11,814 bases of DNA from Clostridiales bacterium UBA1206 (GCA_002310055.1 DBXS01000003.1:1-11814), one strand, 5' to 3'. Positions 1 to 7,036 are shown, counted from the first letter of the stretch. Made by a program: numbers and translations. The notes: a model not told the origin generated them from the sequence alone.

Positions 1-7
1 ACATCAC

Positions 8-70
8 GTTCCGCTGTCAGCGGAACTCATCATTTGCCGAGTGTCCTTTGGAACACTCGGCATTGCCGAG
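8..70. repeat. Intergenic tandem hairpin repeat with ATGATG-like linkers
   Basis: Three palindromes sit side by side. The first has a perfect 8-bp stem with a 3-nt loop (8-15 with 19-26). The second has a perfect 10-bp stem with an 8-nt loop (35-44 with 53-62). The third, at 56-70, is a 7-bp palindrome around one base that overlaps the second. Read on the minus strand, the stems are joined by AATGATGA and followed by GTGATGT. This stem-linker-stem layout resembles ATGATG-linked hairpin repeats that I recall from intergenic regions of gut Clostridia. The link to that family is from memory; the stems are read directly. The block lies beyond the stop codon of the ANTAR gene and is cut by the window edge. 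Confidence 0.6.
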
Positions 71-83
71 CGCTTTTTGTTTT
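56..83 (+). terminator. Possible rightward intrinsic terminator
   Basis: The palindrome CTCGGCATTGCCGAG (56-70) is followed by CGC and the T-rich run TTTTTGTTTT (74-83). This would end transcripts arriving from a gene left of the window and would converge with the leftward operon. The stem is short (realistically 5 bp with a 5-nt loop), and the same bases pair better in the larger hairpin at 35-62, so the call is tentative. I see no T-run after the hairpins in the leftward direction, so the terminator of the leftward operon is not clearly inside the window. Confidence 0.35.
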
Positions 84-666
84 ATCCGTACGTTTTTATT
101 ATTTCTTCCGCTACGCTCTGCTTGGAAATGCAGCGGTCCATCGCCTGTTTTTCTATGTAGCGGTGGGCGTCGGGCTCGGTCATTTTAAGTTCGCTTATAA
201 GCAGCCATTTCGCGCGGTTGACAAGCCGTATCTCGTTCATTTTTTCTTCTATGGAAAGCGTCTTTTTTTCGCTCCGGCGTATCCTTTCGCGGGCGCTGAC
301 GAGCCATTCGGAGGCGAGCAGCAGCGTGCTTTTGGAGACCGGCTTTTGCATAAGGAACACGCCGTGCGGCGCGAGTTTTTCGAAAACGAGCGAATACTCC
401 TCCGCGCGCGCAAGGAACAGCACCACGGTGTTGTAGGACGTGACGGTGTCTATTGCGAACTGCAGACCGCTGTCGTCGGGCAGCGGCGAGTTAATAAGCA
501 CAAAATCAAAATCGCGTTCGGCGACCGCGCGTTTGGCGGCGGAAACGCCCGAAACGTACTGGAGCGGCGAATAGACCGAAGGGACGAAGATCTCGGTCAG
601 CGCCTGATTGATCTTTTCGGAAGCCGATACCACCAGAACGCTGTAAACTTGTTCTTTTAAGCTCAG
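82..666 (-). CDS. ANTAR-domain antitermination regulator with degenerate receiver
   Basis: This is a 194-residue protein if it starts at the CTG at 666. Residues about 7-125 look like a response-regulator receiver (YSVLVVSASEK, then LINSPLPDDSG, then MQKPVS). Residues about 139-192 form a good ANTAR RNA-binding domain (NRAKWLLI, TEPDAHRYIEKQAMD, SVAEEIIKTYG). ANTAR proteins such as NasR, AmiR and EutV bind paired hexaloop hairpins in nascent RNA and prevent termination. The usual phospho-acceptor Asp is Asn59 and the N-terminal acidic pair is replaced by Ser-Ala, but the conserved Lys (Lys108) remains, so control by phosphorylation is unlikely. Start choice: AGGAGGG (674-680) lies 7 nt before CTG, and that frame restores the first receiver strand. 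The GTG at 633 has no ribosome site. The gene is last in the GOGAT-glnA operon, 38 nt after glnA, as in clostridial glnA-nitR pairs. The likely targets are the two leaders at 6959-7293. Confidence 0.85.
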   Translation of the reverse strand: MSLKEQVYSVLVVSASEKINQALTEIFVPSVYSPLQYVSGVSAAKRAVAERDFDFVLINSPLPDDSGLQFAIDTVTSYNTVVLFLARAEEYSLVFEKLAPHGVFLMQKPVSKSTLLLASEWLVSARERIRRSEKKTLSIEEKMNEIRLVNRAKWLLISELKMTEPDAHRYIEKQAMDRCISKQSVAEEIIKTYG

Positions 667-673
667 ATCTCAT

Positions 674-680
674 CCCTCCT
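674..680 (-). promoter_or_regulatory. Ribosome binding site that decides a CTG start
   Basis: On the minus strand AGGAGGG is followed by the 7-nt spacer ATGAGAT and then CTG (666-664). The ATG inside that spacer touches the Shine-Dalgarno sequence and opens a different frame, and a TGA lies in the regulator frame just upstream. CTG at 666 is therefore the best-placed start in the correct frame. Confidence 0.6.
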
Positions 681-704
681 TTCGCGATCTTTAAGCGCAA
701 AGAA

Positions 705-1913
705 CTATTCGGCGCGGTATATTTCGGCTATGCGCGCGGGCAGCGACGAATCGATGAACGCGTCGTGCGACGCGCGTTTTGCTTCCGCAAGCTCCGCGGG
801 CAGTTTGCGCATTTTTTCGAGCTCGGCCTTTTCGGCCTTGTAAGCGTTGAAATTGGCGGGCGCGGGGAGCGCGAGACCGTTTTCGATCCCGTACAGCGCC
901 GCTTCTATGATGAGCGCGAACGCGATATACGGATTCGCCGAAGGATCCGGTGAGCGCAGCTCGGCGCGGCGGAATTCGCCGGCGGCCGCGGGGACGCGGA
1001 CGAGCTGCGAACGGTTTTCCGCCGACCACGAAACGTAGCCCGGCGCTTTCATCTGACCCAGGCGCTCGTACGATTTTTCCCCGGGGCAGAAGAACAGAGT
1101 CATAGGGACGGATTTTTCGAGTATCCCGGCGAGCGCGGAACTGAGTTTTTCGGAATTTGAATCCGGCTGGACCGAAAAGTTGATATGGAAACCGTTGCCC
1201 GGGCCGTTTTTGAGCGGCTTGGGCGAAAAATCGGCGTAAAGTCCGTTGCGGCGCGCGACCGTCTTGACCACGGTCTGAAAAGTCATAACGTTATCGGCGG
1301 CTTCGAGCGCCTCGGCGTAGCGGAAATCGATCTCGTTCTGCCCGGGACCTTCCTCGTGGTGCGAGCTTTCGGGGCGTATGCCCATCTGCTCGAGCGTAAG
1401 GCAGATCTCGCGCCTCACGTTTTCGCCCTTGTCTTCGGGCGCTATATCCATATAGCCCGCCCTGTCGTAGGGAACGCCGGTCGGTTCGCCCTTTTCGTCG
1501 AGTTCGAACAGATAAAACTCCTGCTCGGCGCCGAAATAGAAGGTATACCCGGCGCGTTTGGCTTTGGCGACGGCGTTTTTGAGCAGAGTGCGGGTGTCGC
1601 ATTCAAAAGGTCTGCCGTCGGGATACGTTATCCCGCAGAACATACGCACGACCTTGCCGTGCTCCGGGCGCCACGGCAGCCAGGTGAGCGTTTCGGGCTC
1701 GGGATGCAGAAAAAGATCCGACCTCGTCTCGTCGCCGAACCCCTTTATCGCCGAAGCGTCGAAAGCTATGCCGTGCTCGAATGCGCGCGGCAGCTCGTCG
1801 GGCATTACGGAAATGTTCTTCTGCTTGCCGAAAACGTCGCAGAACGCCAGGCGGATGAACTTTACGTCCTCTTCCGCAGCGTACTGCATCACTTCTTCTT
1901 TTGAATACTTCAT
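705..1913 (-). CDS. glnA: Type I glutamine synthetase, short divergent form
   Basis: The family makes glutamine from glutamate, ammonia and ATP in the cytosol. The protein has 402 residues against about 440-470 for usual GlnA, and the C-terminus looks shortened. Visible motifs in order: LAFCDVFGKQKN with the conserved Asp26; FDASAIKGF (50-59, usually FDGSSIEGF); the metal-ligand strand GAEQEFYLF with Glu130 and Glu132; HHEEGPGQNEIDF with Glu187 and Glu194; GNGFHINFSV with His243; NRSQLVRVP with Arg301; and AELRSPDPSANPY with Glu318 and Arg320. I see no GlnE-type adenylylation tyrosine segment. Oddity: the flap normally reading VPGYEAP reads GQMKAP here, so the catalytic flap glutamate appears to be lost. 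ATG at 1913 follows AAGGAGGA with a 5-nt spacer. The gene lies 28 nt after GOGAT domain 3 and 38 nt before the ANTAR gene. The family is certain; full synthetase activity is not. Confidence 0.93.
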   Translation of the reverse strand: MKYSKEEVMQYAAEEDVKFIRLAFCDVFGKQKNISVMPDELPRAFEHGIAFDASAIKGFGDETRSDLFLHPEPETLTWLPWRPEHGKVVRMFCGITYPDGRPFECDTRTLLKNAVAKAKRAGYTFYFGAEQEFYLFELDEKGEPTGVPYDRAGYMDIAPEDKGENVRREICLTLEQMGIRPESSHHEEGPGQNEIDFRYAEALEAADNVMTFQTVVKTVARRNGLYADFSPKPLKNGPGNGFHINFSVQPDSNSEKLSSALAGILEKSVPMTLFFCPGEKSYERLGQMKAPGYVSWSAENRSQLVRVPAAAGEFRRAELRSPDPSANPYIAFALIIEAALYGIENGLALPAPANFNAYKAEKAELEKMRKLPAELAEAKRASHDAFIDSSLPARIAEIYRAE

Positions 1914-1941
1914 GGGTATCCTCCTTGTAAAAATGGAGTTT

Positions 1942-2661
1942 TCAGTTGGCCGCGTACAGCCGTTTATACGGGTTGCTGCTGTCGGGCGTGACGATGGTGA
2001 ACGGCGAATCCATCACCTGTTTTTCGTCTGCGCCGAACAGACGGCAGTATTCGGCAACGTATTTTTTTATTTCTTGCATATCCTCCGCCGAAGCCGGTCT
2101 GACCGTGACCTGACCCGGGAACCGGATATCGCGGCAGTCGGAACGCAGTATCATTTTGCCGCCGTGCATCCCCGTGCAGGGAAAATCGCCCACGACGCGC
2201 TTCCCGCCGATCCCGAGCCCGAGCACCATAATTAGCCCGCCCGCCTGGTATTCGCCCAAGAAACTGCCCGCCGCGCCGCCGATGACCATCACCGGCACTT
2301 TTTCTTTGTACGCTTTCATATGGATACCGGCGCGGTAGCCCGCGTCGCCTTTGACGAATATGCATCCGCCGCGCATGGCGTAGCCGGCGGCGTCGCCGAT
2401 ATTGCCGCGCACGATAATGCTGCCGCCGTTCATAGTGTCGCCCACGGCGTCCTGCGCGTTGCCGTCGACGGTGATTTCAGCGCCGTTGAGATACGCGCCG
2501 AGCGCGTTGCCGGGGACGCCTTTTATAGTCACGCAAACGTCCGACATCCCGGCGCAGATAAAGCGCTGGCCCGAACAGCCGGCGAGCGTGATATCGCCGC
2601 CGGAAGCGCGGATGGCTTCGTTGATGGCGCGGAATTCGAGGCCTTCTGCATTAATATACAT
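1942..2661 (-). CDS. Glutamate synthase domain 3 (GXGXG beta-helix) subunit
   Basis: This 239-residue protein corresponds to the C-terminal GXGXG domain of bacterial GltB, here encoded separately as in archaeal-type glutamate synthase. Glycine-rich turns repeat through residues about 45-165 (GVPGNALGAYLNG, GNAQDAVGDTMNGG, GNIGDAAGYAMRGG, GDAGYRAGIHM), the pattern of a right-handed beta-helix. The C-terminal tail (about 190-239) is charged and helical. In GOGAT this domain is structural and helps join the glutaminase and synthase centres. Start choice: ATG at 2661 lies 8-9 nt after GGAGGTG. A GTG at 2673 is in frame but falls inside that ribosome site and inside the previous gene. The gene begins one base after the TAA of the oxidoreductase gene. 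Formylmethanofuran dehydrogenase subunit C shares the fold, but the neighbours point to GOGAT. Confidence 0.92.
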   Translation of the reverse strand: MYINAEGLEFRAINEAIRASGGDITLAGCSGQRFICAGMSDVCVTIKGVPGNALGAYLNGAEITVDGNAQDAVGDTMNGGSIIVRGNIGDAAGYAMRGGCIFVKGDAGYRAGIHMKAYKEKVPVMVIGGAAGSFLGEYQAGGLIMVLGLGIGGKRVVGDFPCTGMHGGKMILRSDCRDIRFPGQVTVRPASAEDMQEIKKYVAEYCRLFGADEKQVMDSPFTIVTPDSSNPYKRLYAAN

Positions 2662-2662
2662 A

Positions 2663-3895
2663 TTATACCACACCTCCGAACTTTTGTCTACGGACTTCCT
2701 GCGAAAAAATCAGATTCGTCGCGGCTTTTTTAGTGAGTTCGAAATCTATGCTTTCGAGCGGAGTCTTTTCGCGAATCAGCGAGGTGTATATCCCCGCCCG
2801 CTCGGTGCCGCCTATTATGATGAACCCTTTGAGCAAGCCGTCTTTTACGAAAAACCGCTTTATCCCCTCTTCGGTGCGCTCTTCGGTCATTTCGCCGTCG
2901 TATGCGCCGGCGGTCATCATATGGAGCCCGAAAAAGCCGATGGAGTTCATGGGTATGGCGTTTGCGAACGACATATCGCCGCCCGCCATATTCACGCCCG
3001 CGGTATATCCCTGCATATACGCGTTGGGCAATATCGCCAGCACGCGGTTGGCGCCTACGGACGAATCGTACCCTTCGGCGCAGTCGCCCGCCGCACGTAC
3101 CGACGGCAGACTGGTCTGCATCTTTTCGTTCACCACGATGCCGCGGTTGACCACCCCGCCCGCTTCTCTTACGAGTTCGGCGTTGGCGCGCACGCCCACG
3201 GCGAGCACAAGGATATCGAAATCCACGGTCTTTCCGCTTTTCATATACGCGGTGTTTTTATCGAACCTGACCGCGGTGTCGCCGAGCAGAAAACTTATCC
3301 CGTTCGATTCGAGATGCCGCTGCACGAACGAGGCGCAGTCGGTATCGAGTATGCTCGAAAGCACTCTGTCGGCGAGATCGCACACCGTTATGGAACCGGC
3401 GCGCTCTTTGATCCCTTCTGCGCATTTGAGCCCTATGAGCCCCGCGCCCACTATGAGCACGCGCGACTCTTTGCAAAGCGCGCTTTCGAGCGCGAGCGCG
3501 TCGTCGAGCGTCATAAACGGGAACTTCTTTTCCACCGTATCGAGCCCTTCGAACGGCGGCACGAACGGGCGCGAACCGGCGGCGACGCACAATTCGTCGT
3601 ATAAGACCGTTTCGCCGTCTTCGAGCGTTACGGCCTTGCCGCACGCGTCGACCGACACGGCGCGTTCGCCGTAGACGACGCAGCAGCCGTTTTCTTCGTA
3701 AAAACCGTCGCCGCGGTATTTCATACGTTCCAGATCGGTCTTGCCTTCCAGATAATACGAGATGAGCGGGCGGCTGTAGACCGGGCGGTTTTCCGCCGAA
3801 ATCACGGTGATGCCGCCGCTTTTATCGACCGAACGGACGCCTTCTATGCATCCGACCGCCGCCGTGCCGTTGCCGATTATAACGTAACGCTTCAT
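2663..3895 (-). CDS. FAD/NAD(P)H-dependent pyridine nucleotide-disulfide-type oxidoreductase
   Basis: This 410-residue flavoprotein has an N-terminal FAD-binding turn GNGTAAVG (8-15), a second nucleotide-binding turn VGAGLIGLKCAEG (149-161) for the pyridine nucleotide, and the FAD-contact motif AAGDCAEG (268-275). It resembles the NirB-N-terminal, rubredoxin-reductase and NADH-oxidase group and lacks an obvious CxxxxC redox disulfide. Asp173 at the end of the second Rossmann strand (VCDLADR) favours NADH over NADPH, an inference from the family rule. It overlaps the ferredoxin-like gene by 4 nt (ATGA) and precedes domain 3 by one base, so it is probably the electron-input or output subunit of this GOGAT, replacing the GltD subunit of classical bacterial enzymes. 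A role as a separate NADH:ferredoxin-type reductase cannot be excluded. Confidence 0.88.
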   Translation of the reverse strand: MKRYVIIGNGTAAVGCIEGVRSVDKSGGITVISAENRPVYSRPLISYYLEGKTDLERMKYRGDGFYEENGCCVVYGERAVSVDACGKAVTLEDGETVLYDELCVAAGSRPFVPPFEGLDTVEKKFPFMTLDDALALESALCKESRVLIVGAGLIGLKCAEGIKERAGSITVCDLADRVLSSILDTDCASFVQRHLESNGISFLLGDTAVRFDKNTAYMKSGKTVDFDILVLAVGVRANAELVREAGGVVNRGIVVNEKMQTSLPSVRAAGDCAEGYDSSVGANRVLAILPNAYMQGYTAGVNMAGGDMSFANAIPMNSIGFFGLHMMTAGAYDGEMTEERTEEGIKRFFVKDGLLKGFIIIGGTERAGIYTSLIREKTPLESIDFELTKKAATNLIFSQEVRRQKFGGVV

Positions 3896-4332
3896 TCCCG
3901 CTCGCCCCTTTCTTCGTATACTATCGCCTTATTGGGACACCCCGTCACGCAGGCGGGCGCGCCGCAGGTATTTTCAAGGCAGAGTTCGCATTTCTGCATC
4001 GTGCCGTTTTCGCCGGGCGCGAGAGCGCCGTACGGACACACGAGCACGCAGGTCAGACATCCCACGCATTTGGAGCGGTCTATCTTTACCACGCCGTCTT
4101 TTTTGGAAATCGCCCCCGCGATACAGCTCTTAACGCAGATCGGATCGGCGCAGTGGCGGCACGAGACCGCGAACGTGATCCTGTCGTCGCCTTCGACGTG
4201 TATGCGCGGAAATATCTTTTTGTCTTTGAGCGCGTATACCATATCCTTGAGATGCGAATTTGCAAAAGCGCAGTTGTATTCGCAAAGATGACAGCCTAAG
4301 CACCATTCTTCGTTTACGTATACCCGTTTCAT
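3892..4332 (-). CDS. Four-cluster [4Fe-4S] ferredoxin-like electron-transfer subunit
   Basis: This 146-residue protein has the cysteine layout of the DmsB/HycB/CooF family. The four groups are C11-C14-C17-C21, C58-C61-C66-C70, C89-C92-C95-C99 followed by Pro, and C115-C118 with C128-C132 followed by Pro (plus Cys123), enough for four [4Fe-4S] clusters. There is no signal peptide, so it is cytosolic. In archaeal-type GOGAT operons such a protein is thought to carry electrons between the flavoprotein and the FMN synthase subunit. Start choice: an in-frame GTG (4335) directly precedes the ATG at 4332; both follow the TGA of the previous gene closely, and the GGGGGA in that gene's tail suits the ATG better. 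The gene ends in a 4-nt ATGA overlap with the oxidoreductase gene, implying coupled translation. Confidence 0.9.
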   Translation of the reverse strand: MKRVYVNEEWCLGCHLCEYNCAFANSHLKDMVYALKDKKIFPRIHVEGDDRITFAVSCRHCADPICVKSCIAGAISKKDGVVKIDRSKCVGCLTCVLVCPYGALAPGENGTMQKCELCLENTCGAPACVTGCPNKAIVYEERGERE

Positions 4333-4335
4333 CAC

Positions 4336-5841
4336 TCATTCCCCCGCGTGCGAGATACCGAGTATCCCGAGTTCCTTTTCGTTGAGCCCCACTCCGCGCA
4401 GCATAAGGCGGTTGCCGCGCAGCGCCTCTATGGAATTTATGCCCATTCCGCCCATTATCTCCATTATCTCGTGTTTCCACGCGGTGATGAGATTAACGAG
4501 CCGTTCGGCGCCGATATCCGGGTTGAGCCGCTTGACCAGATCGGGCCGCTGCGTGGCTATGCCCCAGTTGCATTTTCCGCTCTGGCAGGTGCGGCACAGA
4601 TGGCATCCGAGCGCGAGCAGCGCCGCCGTGGCGATATAGCAGGCGTCGGCGCCCAGAGCCACCGCCTTGACCACGTCAGATGCCGAACGGATGGAACCTC
4701 CGACGACCAACGACACGTTGTTGCGTATGCCCTCGTCGCGCAGGCGCTTATCGACAGACGCGAGCGCGAGCTCTATCGGTATGCCCACGTTATCGCGTAT
4801 GCGCGTGGGGGCTGCGCCCGTGCCGCCGCGGAAACCGTCGATGGCTATGATATCCGCGCCGCTGCGGGCGATACCGCTGGCGATGGCGGCGATATTGTGC
4901 ACCGCCGCGACCTTTACTATGACCGGCTTTTTATACTGCGTGGCCTCTTTTAACGAAAAGACGAGCTGGCGCAGATCTTCTATTGAATAAATATCGTGAT
5001 GAGGCGCGGGCGAGATCGCGTCCGACCCTTCGGGGATCATCCTGGTGCGGCTGACGTCGCCGACTATCTTTGCGCCGGGGAGATGTCCGCCGATGCCCGG
5101 CTTTGCGCCCTGGCCCATTTTGATCTCGATCGCCGCGCCGGCGTTGAGATAGTCTTCGTAGACGCCGAAACGCCCGGAAGCCACCTGGACCACGGTGTTT
5201 TTGCCGTATTTGTAAAAATCCTCGTGCAATCCGCCTTCGCCGGTGTTGTAGAGTATGCCGAGCTCGGTCGCCGCGCGCGCGAGCGACGCGTGCGCGTTAT
5301 AACTTATGGAACCGTAGCTCATCGCCGAAAACATCACGGGCACCGAAAGCTCTATCTGCGGTTCGAGCGAGCATTCTATCTTTCCGTCGGCGGAACGTTT
5401 GACCGTGTCCGGCTTTTTGCCCAGGAAAACTTTAGTTTCCATAGGCTCGCGGAGCGGATCGATGGGCGGGTTGGTGACCTGCGACGCGTTGAGCAGAATC
5501 TTGTCCCAATACACGGGCAGCGGCTTGGGATTGCCCATGGACGAAAGCAGCACGCCGCCGCTGTTGGCCTGTTTGTATATTTCTTTAATGGTATCGTTCT
5601 GCCAGTTGGCGTTTTCACGCAAAGTGCATTCGCTTTTGACTATCTTGAGCGCTCTCGTGGGGCAGAGCGACACACACCGCTGACAGTTGACGCACTTCGT
5701 CTCGTCGCTTATCATTATGCCGCGCTCCGCGCTGAACGAATGGACCTCGTTCGCGCACTGGCGTTCGCACACGCGGCAGGATATGCAGCGGTCGTAATTG
5801 CGCACCACTTCAAATTCGGGATATATGAATTCGACTCCCAT
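4336..5841 (-). CDS. gltB: Glutamate synthase FMN/[3Fe-4S] domain 2 with N-terminal ferredoxin domain
   Basis: This 501-residue archaeal-type synthase subunit makes glutamate from 2-oxoglutarate and the ammonia released from glutamine. Residues about 15-65 form a two-cluster ferredoxin domain (C19, C22, C25, C29 and C50, C53, C56, C60 followed by Pro). Residues about 100-490 form the FMN TIM barrel: SAMSYGSIS (172-180), GEGG (201-204), KMGQGAKPGIGGHLPG (241-256), the PEGSDAISPAPHHDIYSIEDL stretch in 270-290, DGFRGGTGAAP (335-345) and VVGGSIRSASDVVKA (379-393). The [3Fe-4S] ligands fit Cys413, Cys419 and Cys424, with the C-x5-C-x4-C spacing of GOGAT. The glutaminase domain is missing and is encoded by the gene before. 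ATG at 5841 shares one base with that gene's TGA and follows AAAGGAGGGG. The extra ferredoxin domain suggests electrons arrive through iron-sulfur clusters. Confidence 0.95.
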   Translation of the reverse strand: MGVEFIYPEFEVVRNYDRCISCRVCERQCANEVHSFSAERGIMISDETKCVNCQRCVSLCPTRALKIVKSECTLRENANWQNDTIKEIYKQANSGGVLLSSMGNPKPLPVYWDKILLNASQVTNPPIDPLREPMETKVFLGKKPDTVKRSADGKIECSLEPQIELSVPVMFSAMSYGSISYNAHASLARAATELGILYNTGEGGLHEDFYKYGKNTVVQVASGRFGVYEDYLNAGAAIEIKMGQGAKPGIGGHLPGAKIVGDVSRTRMIPEGSDAISPAPHHDIYSIEDLRQLVFSLKEATQYKKPVIVKVAAVHNIAAIASGIARSGADIIAIDGFRGGTGAAPTRIRDNVGIPIELALASVDKRLRDEGIRNNVSLVVGGSIRSASDVVKAVALGADACYIATAALLALGCHLCRTCQSGKCNWGIATQRPDLVKRLNPDIGAERLVNLITAWKHEIMEIMGGMGINSIEALRGNRLMLRGVGLNEKELGILGISHAGE

Positions 5842-6935
5842 CAGTACCGCCCCTCCTTTACTTTAACTATAACGGGCTCGCCGCCCGCGGGCGCGTAAAC
5901 GTTTTCGGCGTCCGGCTCCATAACGCGTATGGCGGCTTCCTCGCTGGCGATGAACACCCTGTCGCCCTTTTCGCCTACGACCATCGAGCGGAGTTTGAGC
6001 CGGTCGTTGAGCGCCATCAGCCCGCCGTCGAATCCCAATACCACGGAAAACGGTCCGGTGACGAGCAGACTGGGGAACACCGTGCGCAAGTAAGTAAGCT
6101 TTTGCTTTTCGTATTCGTCGGTCTTTGAATCAATGGAGCTCCAGAACGGCGCCGCTATCACGTCCGCCGCCTCTTCCAGCGTGAGCCCCTGACGGCGCAC
6201 GAGATAGTCGAGTATGTAGGTGATGACCTCGGTATCGGTCTGCAGCGTGCATTTGTAGCCGAACATCTCTATGAACCGGCGGTTCGCGTCGTAGGAAGAT
6301 ATCTCGCCGTTGTGTACCACGGAATAATCGAGCAGCGTGAACGGATGCGCGCCGCCCCACCAGCCGGGAGTGTTGGTGGGATACCTGCCGTGGGCGGTCC
6401 AGCCGTAGCCTTCGTATTCGTCAAGGCGGTAAAACCTTCCCACGTCTTCGGGGAACCCGACCGCCTTGAACGTGCCCATGTTTTTTCCGCTCGAAAAAAC
6501 GTAGGCGCCTTCGGTTTCGGTGTTGATCTTCATCACGGTGCGCGCGACGAATTCTTTTTCGTCGAGCTGCAAGTCGGCGAGCACCGATTTGAGCGGCGTC
6601 ACGAAATAGCGCCATATTATCGGCTCGTCGGTGATCTCGGGGATCTTGCGCGTGGGGATGAGTTCGCCCTTTACTACCTCGAACCGCTCTTTAAGGAACG
6701 CTTCACATTTTTTACGCGTGTCGCGGCTGTCGAAGAACATATGGAACGCGTAAAGGTCTTTGTATTCGGGGTAGATCCCGTACGCCGCGAAACCGCCGCC
6801 CAGACCGTTGGAGCGGTCGTGCATGGGCTTCATGGCGTTCATTATCTTTTCGCCCGTCATGCGCTCGCCTTCTTTGGATATGACCGCCGCTATCGCGCAG
6901 CCCGAAGGGATCCTGACTTTGCCTTCCTTTACCAT
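5841..6935 (-). CDS. Glutamate synthase domain 1, class II glutaminase subunit
   Basis: This 364-residue class II (Ntn-type) glutamine amidotransferase releases ammonia from glutamine for the synthase subunit. Cys13 in PSGCAIAAVIS is the likely nucleophile. It is preceded by 12 residues, so a short propeptide would have to be removed, as in classical GltB. Substrate-site motifs are HGRYPTNTPGWWGGAHPF (182-199), HNGEISSYDANRR (208-220) and QTDTEVITY (232-240). It is the first gene of the leftward operon and is translated from ATG at 6935, with AAAGGTG 8 nt upstream. Its leader carries a terminator and an ANTAR-type hexaloop hairpin. The 1-nt overlap with the next gene supports equal synthesis of both halves. 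The family is certain; the cleavage site is inferred. Confidence 0.93.
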   Translation of the reverse strand: MVKEGKVRIPSGCAIAAVISKEGERMTGEKIMNAMKPMHDRSNGLGGGFAAYGIYPEYKDLYAFHMFFDSRDTRKKCEAFLKERFEVVKGELIPTRKIPEITDEPIIWRYFVTPLKSVLADLQLDEKEFVARTVMKINTETEGAYVFSSGKNMGTFKAVGFPEDVGRFYRLDEYEGYGWTAHGRYPTNTPGWWGGAHPFTLLDYSVVHNGEISSYDANRRFIEMFGYKCTLQTDTEVITYILDYLVRRQGLTLEEAADVIAAPFWSSIDSKTDEYEKQKLTYLRTVFPSLLVTGPFSVVLGFDGGLMALNDRLKLRSMVVGEKGDRVFIASEEAAIRVMEPDAENVYAPAGGEPVIVKVKEGRY

Positions 6936-6958
6936 ATACTTTTCACCTTTCTTTCACC

Positions 6959-7021
6959 AAAAAACAATAAAGGCGCTCATTTCCGCGCAAGGATACTCCC
7001 TGCGAAAAAATGAACGCCTTT
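6959..7021 (-). terminator. Leader terminator (attenuator) of the glutamate synthase operon
   Basis: On the minus strand AAAGGCGTTCATTTTT pairs with its partner ending GAGCGCCTTT over 16 bp (including U-G pairs). After one mismatch an inner 8-bp stem (CGCAGGGA with TCCTTGCG) closes on a GTA loop. ATTGTTTTTT follows at once. The structure lies between the promoter and the ribosome site, 24 nt before the start codon, so it should stop most transcripts unless an alternative fold forms. Confidence 0.85.
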
Positions 7022-7030
7022 GCTCATCTT
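7007..7030 (-). promoter_or_regulatory. ANTAR-type hexaloop antiterminator hairpin, glutamate synthase leader
   Basis: On the minus strand AAGATGAGC pairs with GTTCATTTT in a 9-bp stem (with U-G pairs) around the hexaloop AAAGGC. The loop has A at position 1 and G at position 4, the conserved positions in ANTAR target RNAs. The loop and 3' arm are the same bases as the 5' arm of the terminator at 6959-7021, so the two folds exclude each other. The stem begins at the predicted +1. I find no second hexaloop here, although known ANTAR targets normally have two. Confidence 0.65.
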
Positions 7031-7036
7031 GGCGTC

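Noticed and set aside
506..700. A minus-strand ORF with an ATG at 673 next to the AGGAGGG ribosome site
   Set aside because: Its product is Arg-rich and resembles nothing, whereas the overlapping CTG frame encodes the receiver and ANTAR domains.
2402..3674. Long open frames on the plus strand (400 and 313 codons) opposite the oxidoreductase and domain 3 genes
   Set aside because: Their translations are low-complexity and match no family, they lack ribosome sites, and the opposite strand encodes clearly recognisable proteins. They are antisense shadows in GC-rich codons.
4996..5898. A 300-codon plus-strand frame opposite the synthase subunit
   Set aside because: It is antisense to conserved FMN-barrel and ferredoxin motifs, with Arg/His/Ala-rich shadow composition.
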